Shown here one piece after another: positions 34,387 through 43,334 of a DNA stretch of 64,000 bases. Both the position numbers and the translations under genes were made by a program. Position 1 is the stretch's first letter; every line of letters starts with the position of its first letter. Origin of the DNA: Actinomadura violacea (lineage in GTDB: Bacteria > Actinomycetota > Actinomycetes > Streptosporangiales > Streptosporangiaceae); assembly GCF_017573465.1 (NCBI RefSeq), contig NZ_JAGEPF010000028.1, positions 1 through 64,000 on the forward strand, given 5' to 3'. The notes under the pieces are model-generated. The model did not search any database, was not told where the DNA came from, and saw only the letters and a program-made list of their open reading frames with translations.

Positions 34387-35433
34387 ATGGCTACCCCCCT
34401 TGCCCGCCAGACCCCGGACGGCGCCGGTCAGGTCGCCGGCGACGCCGCGTCATGGCGGCAGGTCCTCCGGCGGCGCCTGCCCCTCATCGCGCTCGCCTGG
34501 GCCACCGGCTACGGCCTGCTGCGCGTCTTCTGGGCGTCAGGCCACCAGCCGGACACCAAGCTGTCGCCGATCGGCACCGACCTCGTGGCGTTCACCGGAT
34601 GGGCGAGCGCCGCGCTGTGCGGGGCGGCCGCGCTCGTCCTGCTGGCGCTCGCCCATCCCCGCGCGAACCGCCTCGGACGGCTGCCTCGCGCGGCACTGCT
34701 GCTCGCCGCCTGGACGGCCGCAGTGTGCCTGGTCGCCTCGGGCGCGCTGCTCCTGCTGGATGTGATCGGCGGCATCCTGCCCGGGATGGGCCTCCGCTTC
34801 TACCCGGTCGGCGCGCTCAGCCGCGCCGCCTGCGTGGCGACCGGGGTTCTGACCGGACTGTCCGCCCGCGCGTATGCCCGCCGCACGCGCGCCGGATGCG
34901 CCGGCTGCGGGCGCCCCGAGAACGCGCCGGGTCCGCTGGCGAGCACACCCGCCTGGGCGTTCTGGGCGGCCTACCTCGCCGTCGCGGGATGCGTCACCCG
35001 GATCGCCGCGCAGGCCGCGGTCGGGTTCGGGGAGTCGCCGCTGTCCGGCGGGGTCTCGGCGAGCCTCTTCGACATCGGGTTCGTGCTGGGCGGGAGCCTG
35101 CTGCCGCTCGCGCTCGTCCACCGTTTCGGGCGGACATGGCCACGGTGGGTTCCGCGTCTTGCCGGACGCCGCGTCCCGCGCCGGCTGGTGCTGTGGCCGG
35201 GCGCCGCGATCTCCGGCGGGATCACCGTGTACTTCGGGCTGATGCTGCTGCAGATGTTCTGGGAACGGCTGCACGGCCGCAACCCGTTCCCTCCCGACGG
35301 CGGCCTGGACCTGCCCGAGGCGTTCTTCTGGGTCGCCGTCCCCGCCTACCTGATCTGGGGCGCCGGGATGGCGGTCTCCGCGCTCGCCTACGCGCGCCGT
35401 ACTCGCGTACCTTGCCCGGTGTGCGGCCACTGA
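34387..35433 (+). CDS. Multi-pass membrane protein with terminal CxxC pairs
   Basis: A 348-residue protein with about eight hydrophobic helices. Two short cytoplasmic segments each carry a cysteine pair after a basic stretch: RRTRAGCAGCGRPE near residue 170 and RRTRVPCPVCGH at the very C-terminus. The similar RRTR-C-C pattern suggests an internal duplication of a four-helix unit. The cysteine pairs may bind metal or be redox active; that is inference. I use ATG 34387; an in-frame GTG is at 34360. No family name is assigned and it has no operon partner. Confidence 0.7.
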   Translation: MATPLARQTPDGAGQVAGDAASWRQVLRRRLPLIALAWATGYGLLRVFWASGHQPDTKLSPIGTDLVAFTGWASAALCGAAALVLLALAHPRANRLGRLPRAALLLAAWTAAVCLVASGALLLLDVIGGILPGMGLRFYPVGALSRAACVATGVLTGLSARAYARRTRAGCAGCGRPENAPGPLASTPAWAFWAAYLAVAGCVTRIAAQAAVGFGESPLSGGVSASLFDIGFVLGGSLLPLALVHRFGRTWPRWVPRLAGRRVPRRLVLWPGAAISGGITVYFGLMLLQMFWERLHGRNPFPPDGGLDLPEAFFWVAVPAYLIWGAGMAVSALAYARRTRVPCPVCGH

Positions 35434-35525
35434 TGGCCCTCCTGGCTGGCGAGAAACCTACCCGGACGTGCCTTAGGCAGGCACACGGCTGAGGCGGTTC
35501 ACGGCGGGACCGAGGGTAGGCTACC

Positions 35526-35556
35526 GCCCGCGGGCCTCTTGGTGAGGCCCGCGGGC
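35526..35556 (-). terminator. Strong hairpin terminator
   Basis: GCCCGCGGGCCTC (35526-35538) pairs perfectly with GAGGCCCGCGGGC (35544-35556) over a five-base loop. It lies 15 bases beyond the stop of the small gene at 35571 and ends the leftward CHAT operon. The 13-bp GC stem has no U-run, as is usual in actinomycetes. It can also stop the convergent gene ending at 35433. Confidence 0.85.
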
Positions 35557-35570
35557 GGCGGCTCGGGGTG

Positions 35571-35681
35571 TCAGCCTTGGAGCAGCCAGGAGACGATGGC
35601 GTGCATCGTCCCCGAGGCGACTCCGGCGAGGACGCGGCCGACGAGTGCCAGCCGCTCCTTGCGGTTCGGACGGGGGATCAT
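35571..35681 (-). CDS. 36-residue hydrophobic peptide at the end of the CHAT operon
   Basis: ATG 35681 follows a GGGAGG ribosome site with ideal 5-base spacing. The product begins with a basic stretch (MIPRPNRKERL), has one membrane-length hydrophobic helix (ALVGRVLAGVASG and AIVSWLL), and ends LQG. It follows the preceding gene by 57 bases in the same direction, with a strong terminator 15 bases after its stop, so it is the last gene of that transcript. It resembles small single-helix membrane peptides in length and charge. Its role is unknown; it could be a pore-forming effector or a membrane partner of the protease system. Confidence 0.6.
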   Translation of the reverse strand: MIPRPNRKERLALVGRVLAGVASGTMHAIVSWLLQG

Positions 35682-35738
35682 GGTGGCCTCCCTGGGTCGG
35701 TTCCCCCTCAATGCCGATCCCGGGTTTTCCGTGGCTCA

Positions 35739-37061
35739 CTACTGCGCGACGACCGCGGCGTACGCGGCCAACTCCGCCAGGAAGGGCCGTTTGTAGGACG
35801 GGTCCGTGGTGGCGTTCGGCTGGACGGCCGCGTCGGCGACGCGGCCGATCAGGAGCCGGTCGATGGCGAACCGTTCGTCAGGGAGGTTCCTGCGTTCGTC
35901 CCCGAGTCTCGGGGGGTGCACCTGCGACTCGGTGTACACGTCGATGGCCAGGGTGTGCGGGGCCCTGAACGGGGCCAGGCGGGTGACGCCCTCGAAATGG
36001 CCGTCGCGGTAGTCGAGTGCCCAGACCGCGACGGGCAGGGGCAGCGGATGGTCGGGGGCATAGGCGCGCGCCCAAATGCGGGGCGCTTCCGGTGGCCGGA
36101 GCGTGACGGCGGCCGGGACCCGGGCCCGCAGCTCCCATTCGCCGCCGCGGGCGGTCACCGACCAGGTGACGTTGTTCTCGCGGGCGTCCAGGACCCGCGG
36201 TTCCAGTTGCAGCCAGTCAACGGTGTCATCGCCGGCGGCGATGGTGGCGGGAGGTTCCTCGGAGTCCGCTTCCCCGAGGTACCGGGCCCGGCCCAGGGAC
36301 GGGAGCACCTCGGCCACCATGGAGGCCAGGGCATCGCCGCCCAGCAGCGCCGCGATCGCTTCGTGGCCGTGCGACGTTTCCGCGCGGACGCGGATCTCCT
36401 GGGCGTCGATCTCCTCGACCAGCCGCTCCAGGTCCGTGAACCCCGGTGCGGCGTCGTCCACGGAGTCGACGGCGGACCGCAGCGCGTCGTAGAGGACCTC
36501 CGCCGCGGTCTCGCCGGCGGCGCCCACTGAGTTCTCCCGGGCGCTTCGTACCAGGTCCCCGAGGACCCGGGTGTGGGGGCGGAGCAGTTCGGCGGCCTCC
36601 GTCACACCGCCGAAGCACGGTTGCAGGTGCCAGGCGAGCGCACCGAGTTCGATCTCCAGGAGCGGCACGTCCAGGGCGGGCAGTTCGCCGCGGCCGGGCG
36701 CCTGCCACCAGCGGTGCATCCAACTGCCGAAAGCCAGCCGCACCAAGGGTGCGACGAGGGGGCCGCACTCGGCCTCCACGGTGACGGTGCGGGGGCGCGT
36801 GCCGCCCGCCAGCTCGTCGATCGCCGTGCCGACGCGCTCACCGTAGACGGGCGCCAGCCACTCGCGCGCCCGCGACAGGTCGTCCAGTACCGCGGACGGC
36901 ACCAGTTCCGGTTCGTTCACGCCGACGACGATGTCGCCGCCTGCGGCCTCCAGGCGCGCGATGTCGGCGACGCCGGTCGGCTCCCGGCGGGCCGTGTCCC
37001 GGATCGTGATGAGGCCGTTCTCTTCGATGGCCAGTTCCACCCGGCCGTTGTGCGCCGTCAT
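35739..37061 (-). CDS. Unknown protein of the CHAT operon (440 residues)
   Basis: A soluble, acidic protein with no membrane helix or signal peptide. The N-terminal 40 residues form a beta-rich start (RVELAIEENGLITIRDT), followed by a helical middle with LGALAWHLQPCFGGVTEAAE and a C-terminal half rich in beta strands (VDWLQLEPRVLDARENNVTW, ELRARVPAAVTLRPPE). I see no enzyme motif. ATG 37061 overlaps the upstream stop by 4 bases (ATGA), so expression is coupled to the upstream unknown gene. It may be a regulator, substrate or effector of the CHAT protease; the sequence does not say which. Confidence 0.75.
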   Translation of the reverse strand: MTAHNGRVELAIEENGLITIRDTARREPTGVADIARLEAAGGDIVVGVNEPELVPSAVLDDLSRAREWLAPVYGERVGTAIDELAGGTRPRTVTVEAECGPLVAPLVRLAFGSWMHRWWQAPGRGELPALDVPLLEIELGALAWHLQPCFGGVTEAAELLRPHTRVLGDLVRSARENSVGAAGETAAEVLYDALRSAVDSVDDAAPGFTDLERLVEEIDAQEIRVRAETSHGHEAIAALLGGDALASMVAEVLPSLGRARYLGEADSEEPPATIAAGDDTVDWLQLEPRVLDARENNVTWSVTARGGEWELRARVPAAVTLRPPEAPRIWARAYAPDHPLPLPVAVWALDYRDGHFEGVTRLAPFRAPHTLAIDVYTESQVHPPRLGDERRNLPDERFAIDRLLIGRVADAAVQPNATTDPSYKRPFLAELAAYAAVVAQ

Positions 37062-38632
37062 GGGCGGTCGCTCCTGGTCGCGGGGGCGTTCTGTGCGAGG
37101 TATGCGCAAGCCATGGCGAAGTCGGGATGCTCCTGACCGGGCCGTCCTTCGGGGAGTGTGCGTTCAGTCGCCGCACACCACGAGTCCCACTGCTCGCGGA
37201 ACTCGCCACTCACCGTATAGTCGCCGCTCAGGCACGCTTGGGCGAACCGCCATACGGCGTCCGTCCCGCTCAGTTTCCGGCCGGACTCCACGATGGACAC
37301 GACCGCCGCGGCGATCACGGCCTGATCGAGGTTCGCGGACAGGTCCGGCCGTCCTGCGTCCTGCAACTGTTCTTCGCGCAATGGGGCCATGGCGGCTTGG
37401 GGGCGCCGGACGGTGGCGTCCTTCAGCACGGAGTAGAACGTCCACCGCAAGATGCTCCACAGGTCCTCAGCGTCCGGGATGGCCAGGTGGGACGCCTCGT
37501 GATGGTGCAGCCGTTGCCAGAGCCTGTCCACGTAGCGCGGAAGCGGGTCGTCCATGGCGTGCGCGGTCCGGTCAGCCGGCCCACCGGACCTCTTGTGCAG
37601 GAACCTGGCCATGTATCCGTTCAATGAACGGGCCGCGCGCGGCAGACCGGGGTTCTTCGGCATGGAGGCCGATATCCCCATCGCCATCTCCGCCCCCACG
37701 ATCAGCGCGGCGCGGTGCTGCGCGCTCGCAAGCCCGAGGGATGCGGCGGAACGGTCGATCTCATCAGTGAGAAGTCGCGCATCACCCGGAAGGTCGGCGC
37801 GGTTCTTCCTGCGGTTGGCGAGCAGGGAGCAGGCGCGTTCCTCGATCGCCTGGTCGAGCCGGCGGTCTTTCGTCCTGTCCTGCCGTTGCGGCGTCCGCCT
37901 TCGCCGGAGCGGCGGCGGGGGAGGCCGCCCATCCGACAGATCCAGGGCCACGATGTCGGCGTGCCAGAGTTCGATGTCCGCGTCCGCGACGACCTCCGCC
38001 CAGCGTGCGTCCGCCGCCGGGGACATCCAGTCCAGCGCCATCTCGTCGCCGAGGCATTCGTGGAGCGCCTTGATCCGCTCCCTGGCGCCGGTCTTGGAGC
38101 CGTCCGGCGGTGGCTTCCTCGCCGCCCACACCTTCGCGAGCCGCCGGGAGAGCCGCTCGTGCTCGGCCGGATCGGAGAGCACCTTGCGCACTCCGTCGGC
38201 CGACGGGACGCCGCCGGGATACCGGAGTGCGATCTCGCGCCGCGCGATGTCCGCGACCGCCGGTTCGCCGTGCTCGGTCGCGAGCCGCCAGGCGATCGGC
38301 AGCAGCTGCTCCCGCCGGTCGCCGCTGGTCGTGGCCGCGTCGTGCCAGGCTTGTTCGAGGGCCTTCATCCAGGCGACCGTGGCGACGAGCGCCGGCCCGG
38401 CATCCCGGATGTGCCGTCCGATCTCCGCCGCCTCCGTCTCGGAGACCGTCACGGCCACCCTCCTCGGCCAGGACCTGCGGACGTGGTCGGGCAGGATCCT
38501 CCGCAGGAGGGTCCGGCTGACCCGGTCGGAGGGCCGCCGGCCGATCGTGGCGTTTCCGCTGGTGAGCCTGGCATCGTGAGCCGCCTCGGGCAGCGCCGCC
38601 CACGCCTCCTCGATCGCCTCGGAGATCAGCAC
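37058..38632 (-). CDS. Unknown protein of the CHAT operon (524 residues)
   Basis: Soluble and mostly helical. An N-terminal half (AEIGRHIRDAGPALVATVAW) is joined by a basic proline-rich linker (PPPPPLRRRRTPQRQD, about residues 240-255) to a C-terminal helical half. The latter contains LWSILRWTFYSVLKDATVRR preceded by PDAEDL, faintly like region 2 of ECF sigma factors, but I would not assign that. GTG 38632 is chosen because it follows a GGAGCG site and overlaps the protease stop by 7 bases, and longer readings run into the protease gene. No known domain was recognised. Confidence 0.7.
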   Translation of the reverse strand: MLISEAIEEAWAALPEAAHDARLTSGNATIGRRPSDRVSRTLLRRILPDHVRRSWPRRVAVTVSETEAAEIGRHIRDAGPALVATVAWMKALEQAWHDAATTSGDRREQLLPIAWRLATEHGEPAVADIARREIALRYPGGVPSADGVRKVLSDPAEHERLSRRLAKVWAARKPPPDGSKTGARERIKALHECLGDEMALDWMSPAADARWAEVVADADIELWHADIVALDLSDGRPPPPPLRRRRTPQRQDRTKDRRLDQAIEERACSLLANRRKNRADLPGDARLLTDEIDRSAASLGLASAQHRAALIVGAEMAMGISASMPKNPGLPRAARSLNGYMARFLHKRSGGPADRTAHAMDDPLPRYVDRLWQRLHHHEASHLAIPDAEDLWSILRWTFYSVLKDATVRRPQAAMAPLREEQLQDAGRPDLSANLDQAVIAAAVVSIVESGRKLSGTDAVWRFAQACLSGDYTVSGEFREQWDSWCAATERTLPEGRPGQEHPDFAMACAYLAQNAPATRSDRP

Positions 38633-41520
38633 GCTTCGCGCTCCGGAGAGACGGGGCGCCCGGTGCCCACGTACACGTAGGGCTGCCAGGACAGCGGCCT
38701 CGCGCGATCCCCGGCCCGCCACCGGCGCAGTTCCTCCCGCTGCACGTCGCGCAAGGCCCGCAGGGGGTCGTGCGTCGTCGCGAGCGCGTGCGCCAGCGCA
38801 TGGTTGATGCGAACCGCGTCATCGAGATCGCGGATCAGGTGGAGAGTGCAGTAGACGTGCTGGGCGCCCGCCATGAGCATCCCGGCGCCGATGCCCAGCC
38901 ACTCGTTGTGCAGCACGTGACCGCCGTCCGGTTCGCCGCGCGTCGTCACCTGGCCGAGGCTCTCGCAGCACACGAGGACGGCGCGGGACGGCATCGGGAA
39001 GCGCGCGGTTCCGGCGGCCGACTGCAGCAGATCGCGGGAGCCGAACAGGGAACCACCGGCGATCTTGATTCCGCCGCTGCCCGGTTCGTCCTTGCGCGGG
39101 GTTTCCACGTGTCCCGCCACGTAGAGACAGGCCGGGACTTCCTCGGTGAACTTCCGCAGCAGTTCGGAGAGCGCCTCCCTGTCCAGGGGGCCGTGAACCG
39201 TCTCCTGCGCGAGGGGAGGCGGTTCCAGGCTCGACCTGATGTCATTGCGCCCCTGCAGGTACTGCTTGGCGTTGTCGGGCCCCAGCAGCGCGAGATCGAC
39301 CGCTCCCGGAGCCGCATGCTCGGCTCGTGCTTTTCGGCTGTGCGCGACGACGGCCCAGGACGGCACGTGGGCCACGGCGGCGACGTCGGCTATCCGCACG
39401 TCCTCGCCCGCCGCCGATCCCGGCAGCGGCAACGCGGCGACGGGAACGGCGACGAGCGAGCCCGACAAGGACACGGCCAGAACCGAGTCGCGCTCCGGGG
39501 CGGTGGCCAGTCCTTCGATCAGCGAAGCCGGCAGCAGCTCTTCCGCGATCGAGTGCAGGAGGGTGAACTCCGGGTCGTCTCCGAGCCGTCGCCGTGCGGG
39601 ACTGCTCAGCGGCGACCTGGCCATCCGATCGTCGAAGGCCCTCGTGTCCTCGCCGGGCCGTCGGATGGGCAGTGCGTCGAGCAAGGACTCCAGCCGGTCC
39701 GTCTCCATCGCCGGACGCTCCGCTCGTTCGACGGTCCACGCGCCGTCATGCGCGGCGACGCGGTAGAACCAGGGCCCGACGAACGCGGCGCTCAGGTACC
39801 AGGTGCGGGGACCGAAACCGGCGAGCTCGGCGTCGATGTCGATCGGCCGCTCATCGCTCATCAGGCACCACGAGCGGCCGCCCACCACGACCGGGAAGGG
39901 AGCCTCCAGCGGGTCGGCGGCCCGGACGGGCCCGCGGGACGCCGACTCTTCCGCGCCGTCCGGGATGAGCCCGGCCGTCTCGGCCAGCAGCGCGTCCAGG
40001 AGCCCGGCGAGTGCCGTTCCCGCCGCGTCACGCGGGATCGGCAGGGGTTGGGCACGCAGGGTCTCCAGCAGCTCCGCCAAGCAGAGCGCATCCTGGCACT
40101 CCCACGCGTTCTCGACGGCGGTCACGAAGGCCATCGCATGCAAGGTCAGCCAGCGTTCGCGCCATGCCGTCGAGGGAAGCTGGAACCGCAGGGCCTGCAC
40201 CGTCCGCAGGGCCTCCAGAGCGTGTGCCAGGGCGTCGCGCCGGTCTCCCCGCCGAGCCCGTGCCTCGGCGAGGACCAGGTGAGCGGCGGTCTCCGCAGCC
40301 GGACGGTCGAGATGCCGCAGCCCGAGCAGGGCGTTGCCCGCCAGCTCGATCACTTCGTCCGCCACCTCGTCCGCGGGGACGGACGCCGCCTGGTCGAGCA
40401 GCAGCAGCTCCGCACGGAGGAGGTCGTGCTCGGCCGCCTCCGCCTGCCCGGCCCCCGCCACCCCGCGCCGGCCGTGCGCGGAGCCGAGCCGTTCGAGCGT
40501 CTCCCGGGCGCCGTCGGCATTGCCCACGTCCAGCATCAGGCGGGCGAAGTACATCTCCGTCCGGACGATCAAGGGCAGGTCGGTGTGCCGCACCGCCAGC
40601 CCGCGCAGGCGGGCCAGGCCGGCCAACGCGGCACCGGACCGTTTCTCGCGCACCGCAAGATCCACGGAGCGGGTCTCGGCGATGATCAGCCACGGTCGGC
40701 ACCGCCGGCCGCGCAGCCGCGACCGGGCGCGTTCGTAAGCCGCCGCCGCGTCGGCGTGCTGTCCCGCCATCACCAGCAGGTCTCCCAGCTGGAGGTCGCA
40801 CCAGCCGCGGACGGGGGCGCTCAGCTCCTCGTCCTCGCCGACGACCGCGACCAGCCCGAACCCCTCGTCGAGCCGGCCCCGCTTGCCCTCGCGAATCGCT
40901 CGCGCCGTCTGGACGATCGCGCGGCTCGCGGCGGGCAGATCGGCCGGGAGCCGGCTGAGGAACGCCTCGGCGCGGTGCGTGTCGTCGTGCACGGCCTTGT
41001 CGACGCCCAAACGGAAGTCCGACCACCGGCCGATGAACCGCAGGGCGATCTGGTCGCGGAACGGGACGAACGCGAAGGGCGCGACGCCCATGCTGGCTTT
41101 CGGAAGGACCTCCCTGAGGCTCGCCGACGCCCTCATGAAGAAGAGCGCCACGACGACGATGCCGGGGATCCAGATGAGTTCCCAGTCCGTCCAGAGCAGG
41201 CCGCCGAGCGCCGGGACCCACAGGTACCAGCGGCGCCACCAGCTCAGGGCGAACAGGGCCAGCAGGGCGGTCGGTACGGCATCGGCGCCGAGGATCCAAG
41301 AGATCGCCACGGCGACGATCGCGGCGCCGAGGTGCTGGAGGACCGGAGGGAGCTCGAGTCTGCGGAACTCCCAGTACCGGAGGTCGGCGTCCAGGGTTCC
41401 GAGGGCGCTGCCGATAGTGCGCGCCGACGCCCGCCCGGGGCGCAGGACGTCCGGCAGCGATGTGCCGGTTCCCGGACGCCGTCGGAGGAGCCATCCCGTC
41501 ACATCGTTCCCGGCGGTCAT
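38626..41520 (-). CDS. Membrane-anchored CHAT-domain (caspase-like) protease
   Basis: A 964-residue protein. Residues about 62-129 hold three to four membrane helices (HLGAAIVAVAISWILG, WIPGIVVVALFFM). About 150-560 is an alpha-helical, TPR-like region (GDLLVMAGQHADAAAAYERA, HLVLAEARARRGDRRDALAH). The C-terminal about 200 residues are a CHAT domain: the catalytic histidine H804 in LYVAGHVETP, the catalytic cysteine C852 in AVLVCCESLG, the following helix and strand EWLGIGAGMLMAGAQHVYCT, and the closing WQPYVYVG. CHAT proteins are cysteine proteases related to caspases and separase. The ATG overlaps the upstream stop by 4 bases. It is probably the executioner of the operon. Confidence 0.88.
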   Translation of the reverse strand: MTAGNDVTGWLLRRRPGTGTSLPDVLRPGRASARTIGSALGTLDADLRYWEFRRLELPPVLQHLGAAIVAVAISWILGADAVPTALLALFALSWWRRWYLWVPALGGLLWTDWELIWIPGIVVVALFFMRASASLREVLPKASMGVAPFAFVPFRDQIALRFIGRWSDFRLGVDKAVHDDTHRAEAFLSRLPADLPAASRAIVQTARAIREGKRGRLDEGFGLVAVVGEDEELSAPVRGWCDLQLGDLLVMAGQHADAAAAYERARSRLRGRRCRPWLIIAETRSVDLAVREKRSGAALAGLARLRGLAVRHTDLPLIVRTEMYFARLMLDVGNADGARETLERLGSAHGRRGVAGAGQAEAAEHDLLRAELLLLDQAASVPADEVADEVIELAGNALLGLRHLDRPAAETAAHLVLAEARARRGDRRDALAHALEALRTVQALRFQLPSTAWRERWLTLHAMAFVTAVENAWECQDALCLAELLETLRAQPLPIPRDAAGTALAGLLDALLAETAGLIPDGAEESASRGPVRAADPLEAPFPVVVGGRSWCLMSDERPIDIDAELAGFGPRTWYLSAAFVGPWFYRVAAHDGAWTVERAERPAMETDRLESLLDALPIRRPGEDTRAFDDRMARSPLSSPARRRLGDDPEFTLLHSIAEELLPASLIEGLATAPERDSVLAVSLSGSLVAVPVAALPLPGSAAGEDVRIADVAAVAHVPSWAVVAHSRKARAEHAAPGAVDLALLGPDNAKQYLQGRNDIRSSLEPPPLAQETVHGPLDREALSELLRKFTEEVPACLYVAGHVETPRKDEPGSGGIKIAGGSLFGSRDLLQSAAGTARFPMPSRAVLVCCESLGQVTTRGEPDGGHVLHNEWLGIGAGMLMAGAQHVYCTLHLIRDLDDAVRINHALAHALATTHDPLRALRDVQREELRRWRAGDRARPLSWQPYVYVGTGRPVSPEREAC

Positions 41521-43043
41521 CGTGACCCCCTTGGGGTGATCTTGGCGCCGAGCGCCGACCGCGACCTGCGGACGTCCATGTTCAGCCGGGCGACGCCGTA
41601 GCGGGGATCGGCCAGTGCGGACCTGCGCAGGAGAAGGATCTGGTGGATGCCGTACAGGGCGCACAGCACGTCCAACGCGATGACGGCGCGGAGCGTCCAG
41701 GAAGGGGCCAGGATGAGCGCGACGAGTTCGGCGCCGCCCCATGCCCACCGCGGCCAGGAGTCACGGGCGATGAGCACGGGCAGCCACGTGAGCGCCGGCC
41801 ACCATGATCCCGCCGTGCCGCAGACGATGATCGTGACGGTCAGCCGTGCGAGGTTCGCGCAGTTCTGCAACGTCTGGAGACGTATGTACCAGGACACCTG
41901 ATGCCAGGCCAAGGCCGAGTTGTCGATGGTCCCCGGGCTGGAACCCGACATCCATCCGGCGATGATCCACCGGCGCGGCGGCCGGCCCCGCCCGGTCTCC
42001 CTGGTCGGCGGCCGGGGAGGGGGCTCCCCGACCCGCCAGGGGAACCAGCCCGTCCGGTCTCTGTCGTCCGCATACGTCTCGCGTTGGATCGCCTGGATGT
42101 GGAAGAGGTCCGCGGTGACGCCGGCGGACCGCATCGCCCTGGCGTTCGACCGCCTGGACGCGTTCAGCGGGCTCGCCGGGTCGATGCAGGCCAGGAACAC
42201 GTGTGCGGTGTCCACCCAGCGATCGCCCATGCGGTCGGCCCACTGCTCCGCGGCCGCGACGACGATGTGCATCTCATGGTCGCCGGGCGACGGGATGGCC
42301 GACAGCTGCCGCGCGATCTCCTCTTCGTCGACGCTCTCGAGGGCCTCGGCGTTGAGCACGTCGTCCTTACCGAGGTTCAGGCCGATCATCGCCTGCGCGA
42401 AGCGGCTCGTCCCCTCCGGAGACGTCAGCAGGGCGAGCATGAGGTGCATGGACGAGGGGGCGGTCTCGTCCATCGACAGCGCGAGCGCGGAGGCGCGCCG
42501 GCGCACCGACCACGCCATCGGCGTCCAGCGCGTGTAGCCGGCGGACGCGCCCTCGGCGCGCTCCACATCGGCGATGACCAGGCGCGGGTCGGGCGCGAAC
42601 TGGCGAGGGGCGAACCATTCCTCGCGGACGCCGAAGCCGTCGAGGACGCCGGACGCCGCGTTGGGCGCCGCTCGCAGCGCCTGGAACAAGTGCCAGGTGT
42701 AGATCTCGTCTTCGCCGTCCGAACGCGCCTTTTCCCGCGCCTGTCGGAACAGCTCGGCGGCCTCCTCGACCTGAGGCGGCCCGGAACGGGAGGAGTCGCC
42801 GGGCCCGGCGGCCTCGACCGCGGCGTCGCGGAGCGCCTCCGGACGGACCCCGTGCTTGCGCAGCAGCAGGTTCCCGCTCATGTAGTCGGCTATCCCGCAC
42901 ATGCCGATCAGCAGGTGCAGGCCGGTCACCTCCGCGTGCCGCCTTTCGTCGGCCGCTTCCACGGCCGGTTCGACCATCCGGCGAACGAGACCGGTGGGCC
43001 GCGGGCCGTCTTCAGTGAACAGCGCCGAAAGGGTTGCCTCCAT
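41517..43043 (-). CDS. Clp-N-repeat membrane protein, first gene of the CHAT operon
   Basis: A 508-residue protein. Its first 300 residues contain about four copies of the double-helix repeat seen in ClpA/B/C N-domains: VEPAVEAADERRHAEVTGLH (24-43), AREKARSDGEDEIYTWHLFQ (102-121), RRASALALSMDETAPSSMHL (182-201) and AAAEQWADRMGDRWVDTAHV (263-282). In Clp proteins such repeats bind adaptors or damaged substrates. Residues 400-472 form about three membrane helices and a basic tail follows. There is no AAA ATPase domain. It may sense unfolded or foreign protein and relay it to the co-encoded CHAT protease; that is inference. Confidence 0.75.
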   Translation of the reverse strand: MEATLSALFTEDGPRPTGLVRRMVEPAVEAADERRHAEVTGLHLLIGMCGIADYMSGNLLLRKHGVRPEALRDAAVEAAGPGDSSRSGPPQVEEAAELFRQAREKARSDGEDEIYTWHLFQALRAAPNAASGVLDGFGVREEWFAPRQFAPDPRLVIADVERAEGASAGYTRWTPMAWSVRRRASALALSMDETAPSSMHLMLALLTSPEGTSRFAQAMIGLNLGKDDVLNAEALESVDEEEIARQLSAIPSPGDHEMHIVVAAAEQWADRMGDRWVDTAHVFLACIDPASPLNASRRSNARAMRSAGVTADLFHIQAIQRETYADDRDRTGWFPWRVGEPPPRPPTRETGRGRPPRRWIIAGWMSGSSPGTIDNSALAWHQVSWYIRLQTLQNCANLARLTVTIIVCGTAGSWWPALTWLPVLIARDSWPRWAWGGAELVALILAPSWTLRAVIALDVLCALYGIHQILLLRRSALADPRYGVARLNMDVRRSRSALGAKITPRGSR

Positions 43044-43334
43044 GGCAGAACACTAAGTTCCCGCCCTCGCCATCCAGACGATGCAACCGAAAGCGGCCTA
43101 CTTGGTTTGATGGCCTTACAGATTCGGCGGCCACCTGGTACAGCGCTTCTGCAACTGAAATTCCGTGCGGAAATCCATGCTGGGTGGATGGTGAGGACGG
43201 GGCGGTCGAAGGGCCGTTTTCGGTGACCGCGGCTGAGCGGGTGGAGTTGGAGCGCGGGAAGCAACGAGGTCTCCGCTGGATGGGCAACGGTGAGTCGAGC
43301 CATCTGCACGGAGACCTCGTGGCCAGGGTGAGCG

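Noticed and set aside
37058..38632. ECF sigma factor reading of the 524-residue operon protein
   Set aside because: The region-2-like stretch is short, no region 4 helix-turn-helix is evident, and the length is far from the family norm.
38770..41601. A 943-codon open frame on the plus strand
   Set aside because: It is exactly antisense to the CHAT protease gene, rich in Gly, Arg and Gln, and has no domain. High GC content keeps the opposite frame open.
43200..43330. Possible IS630-type transposase N-terminal fragment (VTAAERVELERG)
   Set aside because: Only about a dozen residues are suggestive; there are no inverted ends, target duplication or catalytic acids.
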